Below, in pieces: positions 35,437-46,193 of a stretch of 64,000 nt of DNA. The stretch lies in assembly GCF_031143425.1 (NCBI RefSeq), contig NC_090444.1:1347018323-1347082322 (forward strand), in the 5' to 3' direction. Under the pieces are notes generated by a model. The model saw only the letters and a list, made by a program, of their open reading frames with translations, was not told where the DNA came from and made no database searches. Every line of letters starts with the position of its first letter. Position 1 is the first letter of the stretch. The DNA is from Pleurodeles waltl (Eukaryota; Chordata; Amphibia; Caudata; Salamandridae). The position numbers were made by a program, and so were the translations under genes.

Positions 35437-36620
35437 CTACTTGAAGATCTTTCGAAGGATTTGGAGGATGTGGAAACATAACGATGAGACGGTGTTGACT
35501 TGGTGAGTCATGGACCGAGAGGAGTCCAGGATGATGCCTAGATTGCTTGCGTGGTCCGTGGGAGCAGATGCGGGCTGATTCCCAATGCAGTAGGCCACCA
35601 GGAGTTGGTTCAAGTGGAGGGGATGGAGCTGATTACAAGGATCTCCATCTTGTCCGAGTTGAGTTTGAGGCAGCTGGCTTCCATCCACGTGGCAACTGCT
35701 CTCATCCCATTGTGGAAATTTGTCTTTGCCTTAATAGGGTCGTTGGACTGGGAGAGGATCAGTTGGGTATTGTTGGTGTAGGAGACGATGTTTAGCCGGT
35801 GTTGTTTGATGATCTTGGCCAGTGGGGCCATGAAGATGTTGAACAGCGTTGGCCTGATCCTAGGGGCACTCCAAATCATGTTTTTATGGGTTCTGATGTG
35901 AACACGGTAGTCTGACACTTTGGGCCTGATTCTAACTTTGGAGGACGGTGTTAAACCGTCCCAAAAGTGGCGGATATACCACCTACCGTATTACGAGTTC
36001 CATAGGATATAATGGACTCGTAATACGGTAGGTGGTATATCCGCCACTTTTGGGACGGTTTAACACCGTCCTCCAAAGTTAGAATCAGGCCCTTTGAGTT
36101 CTTCCAGTGAGGAAGGATATGATGCATTCCAGTCCTTCATTGTGAACGCTGGCGTGGTGGAGTCTGGCACAGAGGGTGGAGTGGAAGAAGGTGTCAGATG
36201 TAACGGAGAGGTTGAGGAGGATGAGTGCGCCCGTGCCTCCATGGTCTAATATGGGGCTTCTAGAAGTGCTTTATTGGTGCTGTAGTTGCTCCTTAATCTG
36301 GATTGGGATGGGTCTAGGATTTTTGTGTCTTGAAGAATTGGGTGAGTTGCTGGTTCACAGCCTTTCCCATTACTTTGGCTGGCAAAGGGAGTAGAGAGAT
36401 GGGTTTGTATTTTTTCAGTTCCCTTGGGTCGGTGGTGGGTTTCCTGACTAGCGGATTGATATCTGCGTGCTTCCAGTCTGATGGGAAGGTTGCGTTCTTG
36501 AAGGATTGGTTGATAGTTCGGCAGAGCTCAGGTGCTCTGGTGGCACTGGCCAGGTTGAAGATGTGATGAGAGCACGGATCAGTCGGTGCTCCCAAGTGGA
36601 TGGAGTTCATGAGTCTTTGT
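35437..36620 (-). pseudogene. L2/CR1-type reverse transcriptase, broken and interrupted
   Basis: Minus-strand blocks in order are: ELKKYKPISLLPLPAKVMGK (about 36400-36340), the RT entry motif of this clade; a shifted LNLSVTSDTFFHSTLC block (about 36220-36170), motif A; the MITE; a block ending RPTLFNIFMAPLAKII (about 35860-35810), motif B; then IVSYTNNTQLIL (about 35795-35760), where the usual Y-A-D-D has become Y-T-N-N. LKLNSDKMEILVI follows (about 35675-35635). The enzyme would copy the LINE RNA at the nicked target. The lost aspartates and several frame changes rule out activity. Confidence 0.8.
35922..36092. mobile_element. perfectly palindromic MITE, 171 bp
   Basis: Two identical 77-base arms (35922-35998 and 36016-36092) face each other across a 17-base centre. 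The termini read GGGCCTGATTCTAACTTTGG at each end. The flanks are TTT on both sides (35919-35921 and 36093-36095), read as a 3-bp target duplication. The termini resemble the GAGCCTGATTTAG end of the MITE at 23411 and so fit the Harbinger group. It interrupts the reverse transcriptase of the host LINE. No coding capacity. Confidence 0.9.
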
Positions 36621-37298
36621 GTATCCTCTGTGGTGGAGTTAGTCCAGGAGTTCAGGATCTCTTGTGGTGCAGGGTTCGTGGTGGAATTTGTGGGTGGTGC
36701 AGGCGGATTTTGTTTCTTAAAGCGGTAAAGGGGAGCATATGTCTTGGATTTTCCAATTTAAGAAGGTGGCGAGGTCGTCACAGAGGTCTTGGGAGGGACT
36801 AATGGATGAGGTATCTGTCCCGGGGTACATGAACTCTTTGATGATGGCGAAGAGCCCCTTGCTGTTATGAGCACTGGTGTTGAGGTGTTCTTGAATGGCA
36901 GCTTTTTTTGGTGGCTTTAAGTGTTCTGCGCAGTCACTGCGTTCTTATAGGCTATGTGGTCTTTGGTTAATTTGCTGCTGCTCCATTTCTGTTCCAGTCA
37001 CCTGCAGCAGCATTTGGATTCTTTTAGGTCTGGGTGAACCATTTAGGTGCTTTGCTATTTCGGTTTCCTGTGGGTTTCCTGAGGGGTGGCTACGCTGTTA
37101 GCACATTCTGATAACCAGCGGTGTAGATTATGTGCAGATTCATTAGAGTTCTCTGCGTCTGGTGGGGGATGGGAGTGGCTGAGGGCGTTCGTGAGTTACA
37201 CTTCTGTAACTTTGCCCCAGTGTTTGGCAGGGGGCATAGTGGCGTGCAGTGTTCTTCCTCAAGGTAAAGTGGATGGACTTTTGGTCAGTCAACGGTGT

Positions 37299-38270
37299 TC
37301 AGAGGTGTGAGAGGTGACGATGTTGTTCCCTGCTGAGAAGACGGGTTCGAGGGTGTGTCCGACTCTGTGGGTGGGGACGTTGACAAGTTGTTTGAGGCTG
37401 AGTGTTAGGAGGTTGTCCTAGAGGTTTGTGGTCATTGTGAATATCAAGGTGGAAGATGAGGTCGCTGAGTAGGATATATTTGGAGGAGGAGAGCGCTTGA
37501 GGGGCGACGAGGTCAGCAATGTCTTCACTGAATTGATGTCGGCGTCTGGGTGGCCTATAGATGAGTGTGCCATGGAGGGAGGAGTTGGGGTTGGTCTGAA
37601 TCTGGAAGTGTAGGTGTTCATGGGTTGGCTGAATCTGTGACTCTTTGGTGGTTGTGAGGCAGAGCGTGTTCTTGTAGACTCTGGCGATGCCTCCTCCTGG
37701 ACAGTTGGCTCTGTTCTTGTGGATGATTTTGTAGTTGTCTGGGATGGCCGTGGTGATGTCCTGGGCCGAGTTGGGGGTGATCCATGTCTCCATGAGTTGG
37801 GTGACATCTGGGGCGGTCATGTTAAGGAGGTCCCAGATTTCTACTGTGTGCTTTACAAGGCTGCATGTGTTGAGGAGTATGCACTTGAGGTGGTCGTCCT
37901 TGCTTGGCTTGGGATTGTGTGGTGGTGGGTGGAGCGTGCGGGAGCATGCGCAGCACGAGAAGGTCCATGAGTGTTCCTTGGGTTGGCTAGGTTGCAGACT
38001 GAGGATCTTCCCAGGTTGAGGGCATGTAGTGTCTGTTGAACCAGCGGATGGAGCGAGGATCAGGGCCATTGTGCTGGGTGCAGTCTTGGCGCATAAGGGT
38101 TTGCGTTTGGCGTGCCAGCGGTGCACCTGTGCATCAGCCACCCTAAGAAGGGGAAGGAGGTGGGACAGCTGGGAGGCTGGAGGGGAGGAAAAGCACTTCA
38201 TGGGCGGGGGCAGGGCCGCGGAGTCAGCAGCGGCGGCAAGCAGAGGAGCACAGGAAGGGTAGAGGCGCAA
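37299..38270 (-). pseudogene. L2/CR1-type AP-endonuclease domain
   Basis: A 323-codon minus-strand frame begins in a Ser/Pro-rich leader. At about 37885-37790 it reaches LKCILLNTCSLVKHTVEIWD and then APDVTQLMETWI, the N-terminal blocks of an apurinic endonuclease-like domain (the E of METW is the metal-binding Glu). RANCPGGGIARVYKN and LHGTLIYRPPRR follow in the right order. The frame is lost before the C-terminal SDH block. In LINEs this domain nicks the target DNA to prime reverse transcription. Confidence 0.75.
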
Positions 38271-38865
38271 AAAGTGGAAAGCAGTAGAAAAATTGCAAGG
38301 AAAGAGAGAAAAGCATAGAAAGCTGAAGGCAAAAAGTAGAATTAAGAAAACAGAGAAAGCAGAAAACAGAAATCAGAAAGATAGAAAGCAGACAGGAGCA
38401 GATGGTAGCAGGTGGAGCTACGGGGGGGAGCAGCAAACGCTGACCAGAAAGGTCAGTGGAGTCACCCCTCACTTTGCAGCGGCCACCCTTAAGAAGGGGA
38501 GGGAGGTGGGAGTGTGTGGACAGCTGGGAGGCAGGAGGATAGGAAAAGCGATTCACAGGCGTGGGCCTGGCCACAGGGGCAGCAGTGGCAGTGAGTGGAG
38601 CACCGGAAAGGGAGCGGTGAACAAGCAACAAGTGGTAGAACAACTGCAAGCAAAGAAGCAAAGGGAAAGAACCAGAGAAAGCTAAAAGCAAAAAGTAGAA
38701 AAAGAAAGAGAGAAAAACAGAGAAGTCAGAAAGACAGAAAGAAGCAGATGGCCACCAGGCCTCGATCTCGGAGCCAGCAGGTCCTTGAGAGGCTTGTTTG
38801 CAGCAGCAGGAGGTGGAGTAACAAGGGAGGGAGCAGCAAACCATGACCAGAAGTCTCCAAGGAGT
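38130..38865 (-). repeat. two tandem 5' units of the LINE
   Basis: Landmarks recur in the same order: 'ccacccttaagaaggggaggg' at 38138 and 38483, 'aaagcaaaaagtagaa' at about 38326 and 38684, and 'gagcagcaaac.ctgaccag' at 38428 and 38831. The spacing is 345 bp at the first pair and wider later because the second unit carries an extra ~50 bp near 38760-38810. They precede the endonuclease frame on the minus strand, the position of promoter-bearing 5' monomers in some LINEs. Confidence 0.7.
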
Positions 38866-38870
38866 TCTGT

Positions 38871-40936
38871 GATGAGAGATTGGACCGAAGGCGGAGTTCC
38901 TTTATAAGGTCATGGAACTCTGATGTGAATGTTGTTAACTGTAAACGGTAGAAAACAATGGAACAAGACTTTACCTTCCATGTGTAATATTGGTGTTGAC
39001 CAAAATACTGTGACGTAAGGGTAAAGGTATTAATCATCACCTGAAGATATATGTTGTTTGTGATGGAGCCAAAGTAACTCATTTATTGATAGCAGGTTGT
39101 TGTATGCACATGCACTAGAGTCTTGAAGGTTCATCATAAAAGTGTACAGACTGGTTTTGCAGGTCCATAATTAGCATTTTCTTTAGTTTCTCTCTCACTC
39201 TCCCCTAGCGAAGGTTACGTTTTCATTATTGTGAAAAGTATATCATTTTTATGTGTACATTGAAAACAGTTTTTAGTAAATAAAGTGGTAAAAGTTAGAA
39301 TTTTGGTATTGGTTTGGCATATGCTTGAGCATGACCACAGATCTCTTTAATTCACCGCAAAGAAGGGTAGGTCAGGGAAGCAGAATCCTAAATAAAAGAC
39401 AAAACAAATGGGATACAAGTTGAGGAACAACCACAAAAGCAAACAAATCAGTATTAATTTGACTTTTTTTAACAGTCAAACCTCCTCAGTGGGTTTACCA
39501 AACAGCACTCAACATATAATCAACAGAATCTCTCCATTCCAGTGTCCTATCTGAGGTTTTCACAGTGATTTATGGGCTGGTTTCAGATTAAACATTGGTT
39601 AGAGTCTTATGTCTGACAAACCAAAAGATGGAAAATCCATCGTGCAGTATATGTATCCTGTGTCAAAGCTGCTGTACCAGGACCATCTAAATCCCCTCCA
39701 CGACTGGTAGATGGGTCACAAAAATAAGAGGTTGAGGCCATATTAGATCCAAGTATACATTGAAGGAGCCTCCAGTATTTTAGGCATGGAAGGGGTATGA
39801 CTCATCAGGTAGATCATGGAAACCAGTGATCTTTGTACATGCTCCAGATTGGTTAGAGACTTTCATACTACACATTCCCATCAGTCAAACAAAAATCAGG
39901 AGGGAAGTGAACCTTCTCCTATTGCTAGCATTTTATCTAGGACTTACTAGAAAAGATCAAGAAGGGGTGGGGATGTGAACTACAGGCTCTTGATGCTGTA
40001 TTACACACAGAGGCTCAGGAACAGACAGTTCCTGGTCAGTGCCAGGAGAGAGCACAGCACCATCTGCACATTATAAAAAGGCTAAGAACTAGCATGATGG
40101 TGCCTGGCAACTTTCCACTTGTTGTAAGCCTCTTTTTCTTGCTCAGTTGGTCACTGTATTGCACTTCCTCGGTTTCTGTTGTGTTAGCCCCTTCCTTGGT
40201 TTGTGTTTCCCATTCCCTTCTGTTATCTTAGTTCATTTCCTATTAGAATTCTGTGCTTCATGTACCATGGCCGTTTGGTCCCATCACTACTGATCTTTGC
40301 CCGATGGTCCTCCAGGTGCTTCTGCAGAAGCCACAATCCTTGTCAGGGTGAAGTCACAAGCAAACTTCAAATTAACCTGTGCTCAACCGTCTAGTAGCTT
40401 GGCACAGAGGAGATAGGCCTAACAGTAATAACGCGAAAACACAACACAAGAAAACCCTCACACTAATTTACTACAATAGAATACACTTTAATAGTTAAAT
40501 CAAGACCATTACAACAAAACTTCAATCAGTAGAACTGTAGGTATGCATGCGTAAATACTTCAGTGAAAATAGTGCCAAAAACTACAAAGCGCCAAATGTT
40601 GCTACCTGGTCATGCTGGACCATTAGAGGTTTTTTGTGAAAATAAGAATAAATGCTATACAAAAAAGTGGTTGCTGTGCTTTGATCCCCATCAAGCTTTC
40701 AGGTACAAGTAGAGTTGTATCAAAAACAATTGTATTTACTACAGCATTGCATTTTTGTAGGAGGTAATCCTTTTTCCTAATTGTTATGGCTTTAACCTAC
40801 TCACAGGTTGTGGTGGAAACAGGTGTGACACTCGTGTGATCTTGGAATGCTGTACTTTTCTTAAACTTATATAACATTCTGAATTTAGAAAGGGTTCATT
40901 TGTGTAGATCTCTCAACGTTGTTCTGAAAAAACTAA
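38871..40936. other. no gene seen
   Basis: About 2 kb without a supported coding frame, tandem array or recognisable transposon end. Likely unique or very old repeat-derived intronic or intergenic DNA. Confidence 0.4.
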
Positions 40937-41451
40937 GGTCAGATTTATGAAAAGTGGCTCATCATCACATGATGTGCCACTTTTCTTGCACCACCATGTT
41001 TGCACCGTATTTATGATATGACGCACCAAGGCGCACGTTAGGGAACTACCATAAAAAAAATTTACGCTAGTTTGGAATGTTGCAGGATTAGCATCAAACA
41101 ATGTTACGTTAATCCTGCAAAGCGAAAGGAGGCCCATTGAAAACAATGGGAGTGTCATTTTAACGCCTTTCTTAGGCAAGGGGTAAAAATGAGCCTAAAA
41201 ATGGCACAGTGGAATCTCATTGATTCCAGTGTGGTGTTCCTGTGGGCCTCCTAATGCTGGAACACCCCCCTTACATACATTATGCCTGGTGCAGGCATAA
41301 TGTGGTGCAAGGGTTTACAAAGTGGCCCAATGCATGCATTGCACCCCTTTGTAACTATGGCACATCGTTTTTGCCAACCTAATGCCACATTAGCATAAAA
41401 AATGACACTAATGTGGCACATGGTGGCGCAAGGGGCTCTTAAATATGCCTG
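40937..41451 (-). mobile_element. MITE family 3, copy 2 (~515 bp)
   Basis: The left end GGTCAGATTTATGAAAAGTGG matches the reverse complement of the right end of copy 1, and the right end in reverse (CAGGCATATTTAAG) matches copy 1's left end, so the two copies lie in opposite orientation. TAA stands on both sides (40934-40936 and 41452-41454), consistent with a Harbinger-type 3-bp target duplication. No coding capacity. Confidence 0.7.
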
Positions 41452-41454
41452 TAA

Positions 41455-41929
41455 GTGTTAAAAACGTATGAAAATATGTTAACAAAAGAAATCTGTGACA
41501 GCATTTGCCTCTGTAATCTTTTGTCACAACGGCTGATTTGCAAAGCAGTAACTGTTATGTCCATCGGACACTTTTGGTTGCAGAACCATATAGGCTTTGT
41601 AGATTACTAAAAAAATATGTGATACCCAGAGCCAACAACCGAGCTGCATCTTATAATGAATTTTTCATAACGTGCTGACAATGCAGCAATTCATATGGTA
41701 AAATCTAATAAATTAAAAATGGGTATGAAGGAAACCTGTAATTTCTAAATAAAAAAAGTGCACAAGATACTCAGTTTAGGAACAATGGTCATTTGTCCAC
41801 CACTGAATCTAGTCGTAGCCATAGAATCATGTGATTCCGAAGACCTTTTGCAAAATGTGTTCTTTCTTGCTTTCCGGCTTATATTTGTATGCCAAAAATA
41901 CGGGGAAAACCATTTGGTGAAAACACATG
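41455..41929. other. no gene seen
   Basis: Unassigned AT-rich sequence before the tandem repeat region. Confidence 0.35.
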
Positions 41930-42074
41930 TTCTACTGTTCTGTGTTCCTGCATGTCTCTTGATAAAATGTTACCCCACTTGTGTTCTGGGCCTGGCGCCC
42001 CCAACACAAAATACCCCCAAAACAAAAGATGGAGAAATCACATCTCACTGAGTAAAATCAATCCTCCTTTTAGG

Positions 42075-42505
42075 TCCGACGTTAGCCAAGGCCTTTTGAT
42101 TTGCATATAGCATGTGGCAGTGGGTCAGGCTAATTAAGCCACAGGTTAACTTCACTTTGAGTAACTGCATTTTGTTCTCCCACAAAGAGCACATGTACAC
42201 ACAAGTGTGTTCCCTTCACTGACAGTGTTTTGTTTTTACTGAATAAATACTTTAGAGTTGCCTTTATCTTTGAAGCCTGATAGCAGGACCTTCTGATACC
42301 TATTCCATCTTTACCAGATCCCATCTCCTGTGGGATCTGATAAAGCTGTTGTAAATTCCTTTTGGAGTGTTTTGCCTTTCTCACTGTTACCATTTCAATG
42401 CATACCAGACAGTTTCCATCTGAAACAGTTCTATATTAAGTTATCCTCTTTTTATTTTTTTCCTTTCTTTCTTTCCTTCCTAATTTTCTTTCTTTCTTTC
42501 TTTCT

Positions 42506-42557
<52 letters not shown>

Positions 42558-43145
42558 GCTTTCTTTTTTTCGTTCTTTCTTTCTTTCTTTTTCTTCCTTT
42601 CTTTCTTTTTTCTTGCCTATCTTCTTTGTTAACTTCTTTCCTTCCTATGTTCTTTCTTAAAGGCAAGAGGCTTAAAGCCAATGCCAGGCTGATTAACAGT
42701 TTTAGGTCTGTGATATCCAAGCCCTTTTGATTACCAAAATTATGTCCATACCTTAGTTACTTGCAGAATTTCAGCCAGACTTCATCCATTAGTCTGTGAT
42801 TGGTGTTGTTCTTCTACCCATTCCAGCATGCATTAAGGTACAGTGCATCAGCCCAGTTCATCCATTGGATGACTTGATTACCAGTTACAGCATGCTGAAC
42901 TTTCAGAAGGAACACTGCGACACACAAACTAGCTCCCATAAGTACCAGTACTTTAGTAATGTGTGTTTTTTGGGCCCAAAAAAGGTTTGCCTGTAGCAAA
43001 TGTGTTTTTTTAGGTTGATGAGGGCATGTCATATTCCCATACAGTAAGGTTTTGCAAAAATCATGACAAAACAAAACAAGAATTGCCAGATGTCTAGTGG
43101 CCAATGCCAGACCTATTAGCGTTGCAAATCCTTGTTTGATATGTG
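42075..43145. other. ~1.07-kb insertion inside the tandem repeat
   Basis: This segment is what breaks the 339-bp periodicity. It includes the (TTTC)n tract and otherwise unassigned sequence. I see no terminal inverted repeats or poly(A) tail that would name the element. Confidence 0.5.
42461..42613 (+). repeat. (TTTC)n microsatellite
   Basis: A near-continuous TTTC/CTTT tract of about 150 bp with a few interruptions (GCTT, CGTT, TTTTTTC). It generates meaningless Ser/Phe-rich and Lys/Glu/Arg-rich open frames on the two strands. Confidence 0.95.
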
Positions 43146-44115
43146 ATTGGCAACAGAATTTGGGCACTATCTCAGCCTCCATCCTCTGAAACCTACTAAC
43201 CCAGACATTTCTCTAGACACCCAGAGAACTTCAGAGTGGGGTGACGTGTGTGGATCTCTGAATGTTTTTTACCCAGAGTGACTTGCAAACCTCAAACGTT
43301 AGCTAAGAGCACACATGTTTCTCAGATTGTGGTGGGAAATTGTTCTAGAAGCTTTAGAAAAACATACATTTGCTACCACTCAGAATTCCTACATGTCACC
43401 CAATAACAGTGTGTCTAAGCCTGCAACACAAAACACCCTACAAAACATGGAGACACCACATCTCACCTAGTAAAATCCATCCTGTTTTTGCAATGTGGAA
43501 GCTGTGGAATTTGGGCACTTGATTTGCAGCCTCCTACGAAATTCTACCAAACCCAGACATTTCAGAAAAAAAGTACACATAGGGGAGTTCAATGTGGTGT
43601 GACCGGGGTGTATTCCGGGACTTTTTGTACCTAGAAGACCATGTAAGCCTCAAACCTTGACTACAAACACCCCTTTTCTTCAAATTCCTACCCTGCAGCA
43701 TTCCCACACATCTCCCAATAAAAACGGTATCCAACTTGTATGGCTGAGCCTAGCGCCCATGGCACAAAATGCCCCAAAACGCAACCTGGAGACATCACAT
43801 CTCACCTAATTAAATCTATTATTTTCTTGTGATGTGGGTAGCTTTTGAATTGGGCCATAGCTCAGGCGCCACACAGGGAAACCTTCCACACCCAGGAATA
43901 TATGAAAAGGAGGGAGTTCAGAGTGTTGTGTCTTGGATTCAGCAATGTGTTCTTACCTACAAGTCCTTACAAACTTTGGCTAAAAACACCCATTTTACTC
44001 ACATTTCTGTGAGCGAATGTTCTAGTGACTGTTGAGATGCACAAAATTCCTACCACCCACTGTTCCTAGATGCCTCCTAATGAAAATGGTACCCTACTTG
44101 TGTTGTTAGGTCTAC

Positions 44116-45590
44116 CACCTTCAAAAGTATTTGAGAAACCAGAGACTATGTGAAGACCATATAAACTTTGCAGCTCAGGATCTAGGTTTGGCCCTGACAT
44201 ATTTGATTTATTGATTGACAGGTTGCTTAACGTTCTGAACTGGCACTCTAAGTCACCGCCCACTGAAGAGGCCTAGGTTCTAAAGATGAAGAGAACCATA
44301 AATCCAGAAGATTTTTTTTTATATCTTCAGGATGCACCTCCATAAGTTTTAAAGAATATGACTGCCATTTCAGGCAGCCTACCCAACCTATAAATACGTT
44401 TGTCCCATAGACATGGAACTGGCAGTGTTGTGAGAAGTGTTATGCGTCAATTGCTTATTGATAAAGGATATGTAAGATGAGTTGCGTTTGATATCTTTGT
44501 GCTATTTTTTGTAAGAATACTTCTTCCTCCTAAGGAAGAAATAAATAAATAGGTGAATTAGAAGATAAATAAATACATCTAAGTATTCATACAAGGAAAA
44601 TTCATAGCTGTACAGATAAGGGGTGTGGTATTTGTATATTTTTTGATGCAATGAATAGCAGTGAACTGAAACATTTATGTAGTTATGAACTATGGAATCT
44701 TTGGCAGTGCCTGAGAACATAAATGGTGATAAAAAATAGTTAGACTTGACAATACCAGATTGAATAAGACATGGGTTCTCTTAATTTGATTCTACCATTT
44801 TCTTTAAATACAGTTTAGCTAACATTTTTACAAAAAATGCATAAAACAAAAATAAAATAAAATCCCAAGTAACCCGAAACCATGAAATACACTGAAATTT
44901 AAAAGACATGCAACTTGTTTGATGAAACACATAACTTTCTTATCGAATGTAATCATAATCTTTGATTTGCATTTCTAACACAAAGGCTTTTGAAAATAAT
45001 GCACTCTACATACCTAAAAACTCTTCTGTGGTTTTAATTAAATTTAAAGGGGACTCTTTAGATGAATGATTGTAGATAAGGATGGAAACTCAGTGTAAAA
45101 CATTATGATAAAATATTTCAACTTTGTCAGAGAGAGAAACATCACTAGGAAATAGAGGTTTTCGGAGGAGTAATTGGTTCCACTCTGCCTATTTTAAGAA
45201 CTATTTTGCATTGTGGGTGGGTGGGGGAATGGAAATATCAGAAGGCAGTTCTTTCCTTTCAGTGTGGATTGACTAATAATGTATTTAATCTGTAACAGTG
45301 TGAGGCAGAGGGAGGTTTGGACATTTTAAGAAGGTTGGTTATTTGATCTCTTATTACTTTTGTTGAAATAACTACTAAGGCTTTGAGATAGGTCTTCAGG
45401 GTAGTAGCCTGGATAGCTTTAATTACAAGAGCCCTATTATTAGAATTAAGCTGTCTGTATTCATTTCGGTTGTTGGTGGTGAGAGTGCTCCTGGAAAGGT
45501 TGAAAATGGTCAGAGTGGTGAAGTTGATTGCCTTATCAGGAGGGAATAAGAGTAACATGGGAGACAAAGCAATATACTAATGCAGCAATC
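44116..45590. other. no gene seen; AT-rich
   Basis: AT-rich sequence without recognised repeat ends. A 102-codon minus-strand frame at 45259-45567 is unassigned and begins next to the L1 insertion site. The pre-insertion locus would have joined this sequence to position 58326. Confidence 0.4.
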
Positions 45591-46193
45591 AAATGTACTC
45601 TTTTTATTATATCTCTTTATTTGTGTGAACAGTTCAATACATACAAGATAAAATTCACATCGTAATTAAATTACAGTGTACCGTAGATGTCAAGCAGGAA
45701 TAGGTTAGTATTAACAGTTATGACGCCCAATTATATGAGCAGTAGGGATGAGCATATTAATAACATCAAATAGCCTTCTCAAACACGTTGTAGAGGTAGG
45801 GTTGCTATATCCCAAAAACGTGAACTAGAAACAAAAGAAAGGAGGGTAAACTAGGAACCGAGGAATGCAGCATGTGTGAGTTTTTTTATCCCTAGATGGG
45901 TGCGTGCGAGGAGGGAGCATGGGGGGTCTCTTATACCCGGTAGGGAAGCTGGTAGGTGGTGTGCCTCTGCATTCAATGGTGGTCAGTTGTCCAACTTAAG
46001 TTTAGGCTTTGTCTTTTTGAGGCATGTCTGTGAGTCTGGCGGTGCACAAGTTGGATGTTAGGTGGGTCCTCGCTCTATTAGTACATGCTGTTCTAACAGG
46101 GCTGCTGGTCGTTAATCGGTCAGCCACAACCTGATTGGGGTGGGAAACTGTATTTCCATGACATAGCTGTTATACATTTTCCCAGCACCAATG

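Larger units (their letters stand above)
34885..38870 (-). mobile_element. L2/CR1-type LINE, near full length, with tandem 5' units
   Basis: Read on the minus strand, the order is 5' tandem units (38870-38130), AP-endonuclease (about 38270-37300), reverse transcriptase (about 36620-35437) and a 3' end CTTTAGAAATACTG followed by ATTGATTGA-type repeats (about 34912-34880). The 3' end matches that of the LINE at 430-2206. Its RT region is interrupted by a 171-bp MITE. Frameshifts and a damaged catalytic box show that it is inactive. The 5' boundary near 38870 is approximate. Confidence 0.8.
41930..44115 (+). repeat. ~339-bp tandem repeat, split by an insertion
   Basis: The marker ACATCTCAC followed by a variant of CTAGTAAAATC occurs at 42040, 43458 and 43797. 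The last two are 339 bp apart and are followed by matching 'tgtgg.agct.t.gaatt.ggc' blocks. The first is separated from the second by 339 bp plus about 1.08 kb. Units diverge by clearly more than 20 per cent, so the array is old. Confidence 0.7.

Noticed and set aside
37719..38318. Plus-strand frames of 68-94 residues opposite the LINE endonuclease
   Set aside because: They are antisense to a recognised minus-strand endonuclease frame and show no domain of their own.
42330..42720. Frames rich in Phe/Ser/Leu (plus) and Lys/Glu/Arg (minus)
   Set aside because: They are translations of the (TTTC)n microsatellite.
41930..44115. Repeat array considered as CRISPR-like
   Set aside because: Units are ~339 bp, diverged and without short repeat-spacer structure; the context is a vertebrate genome.
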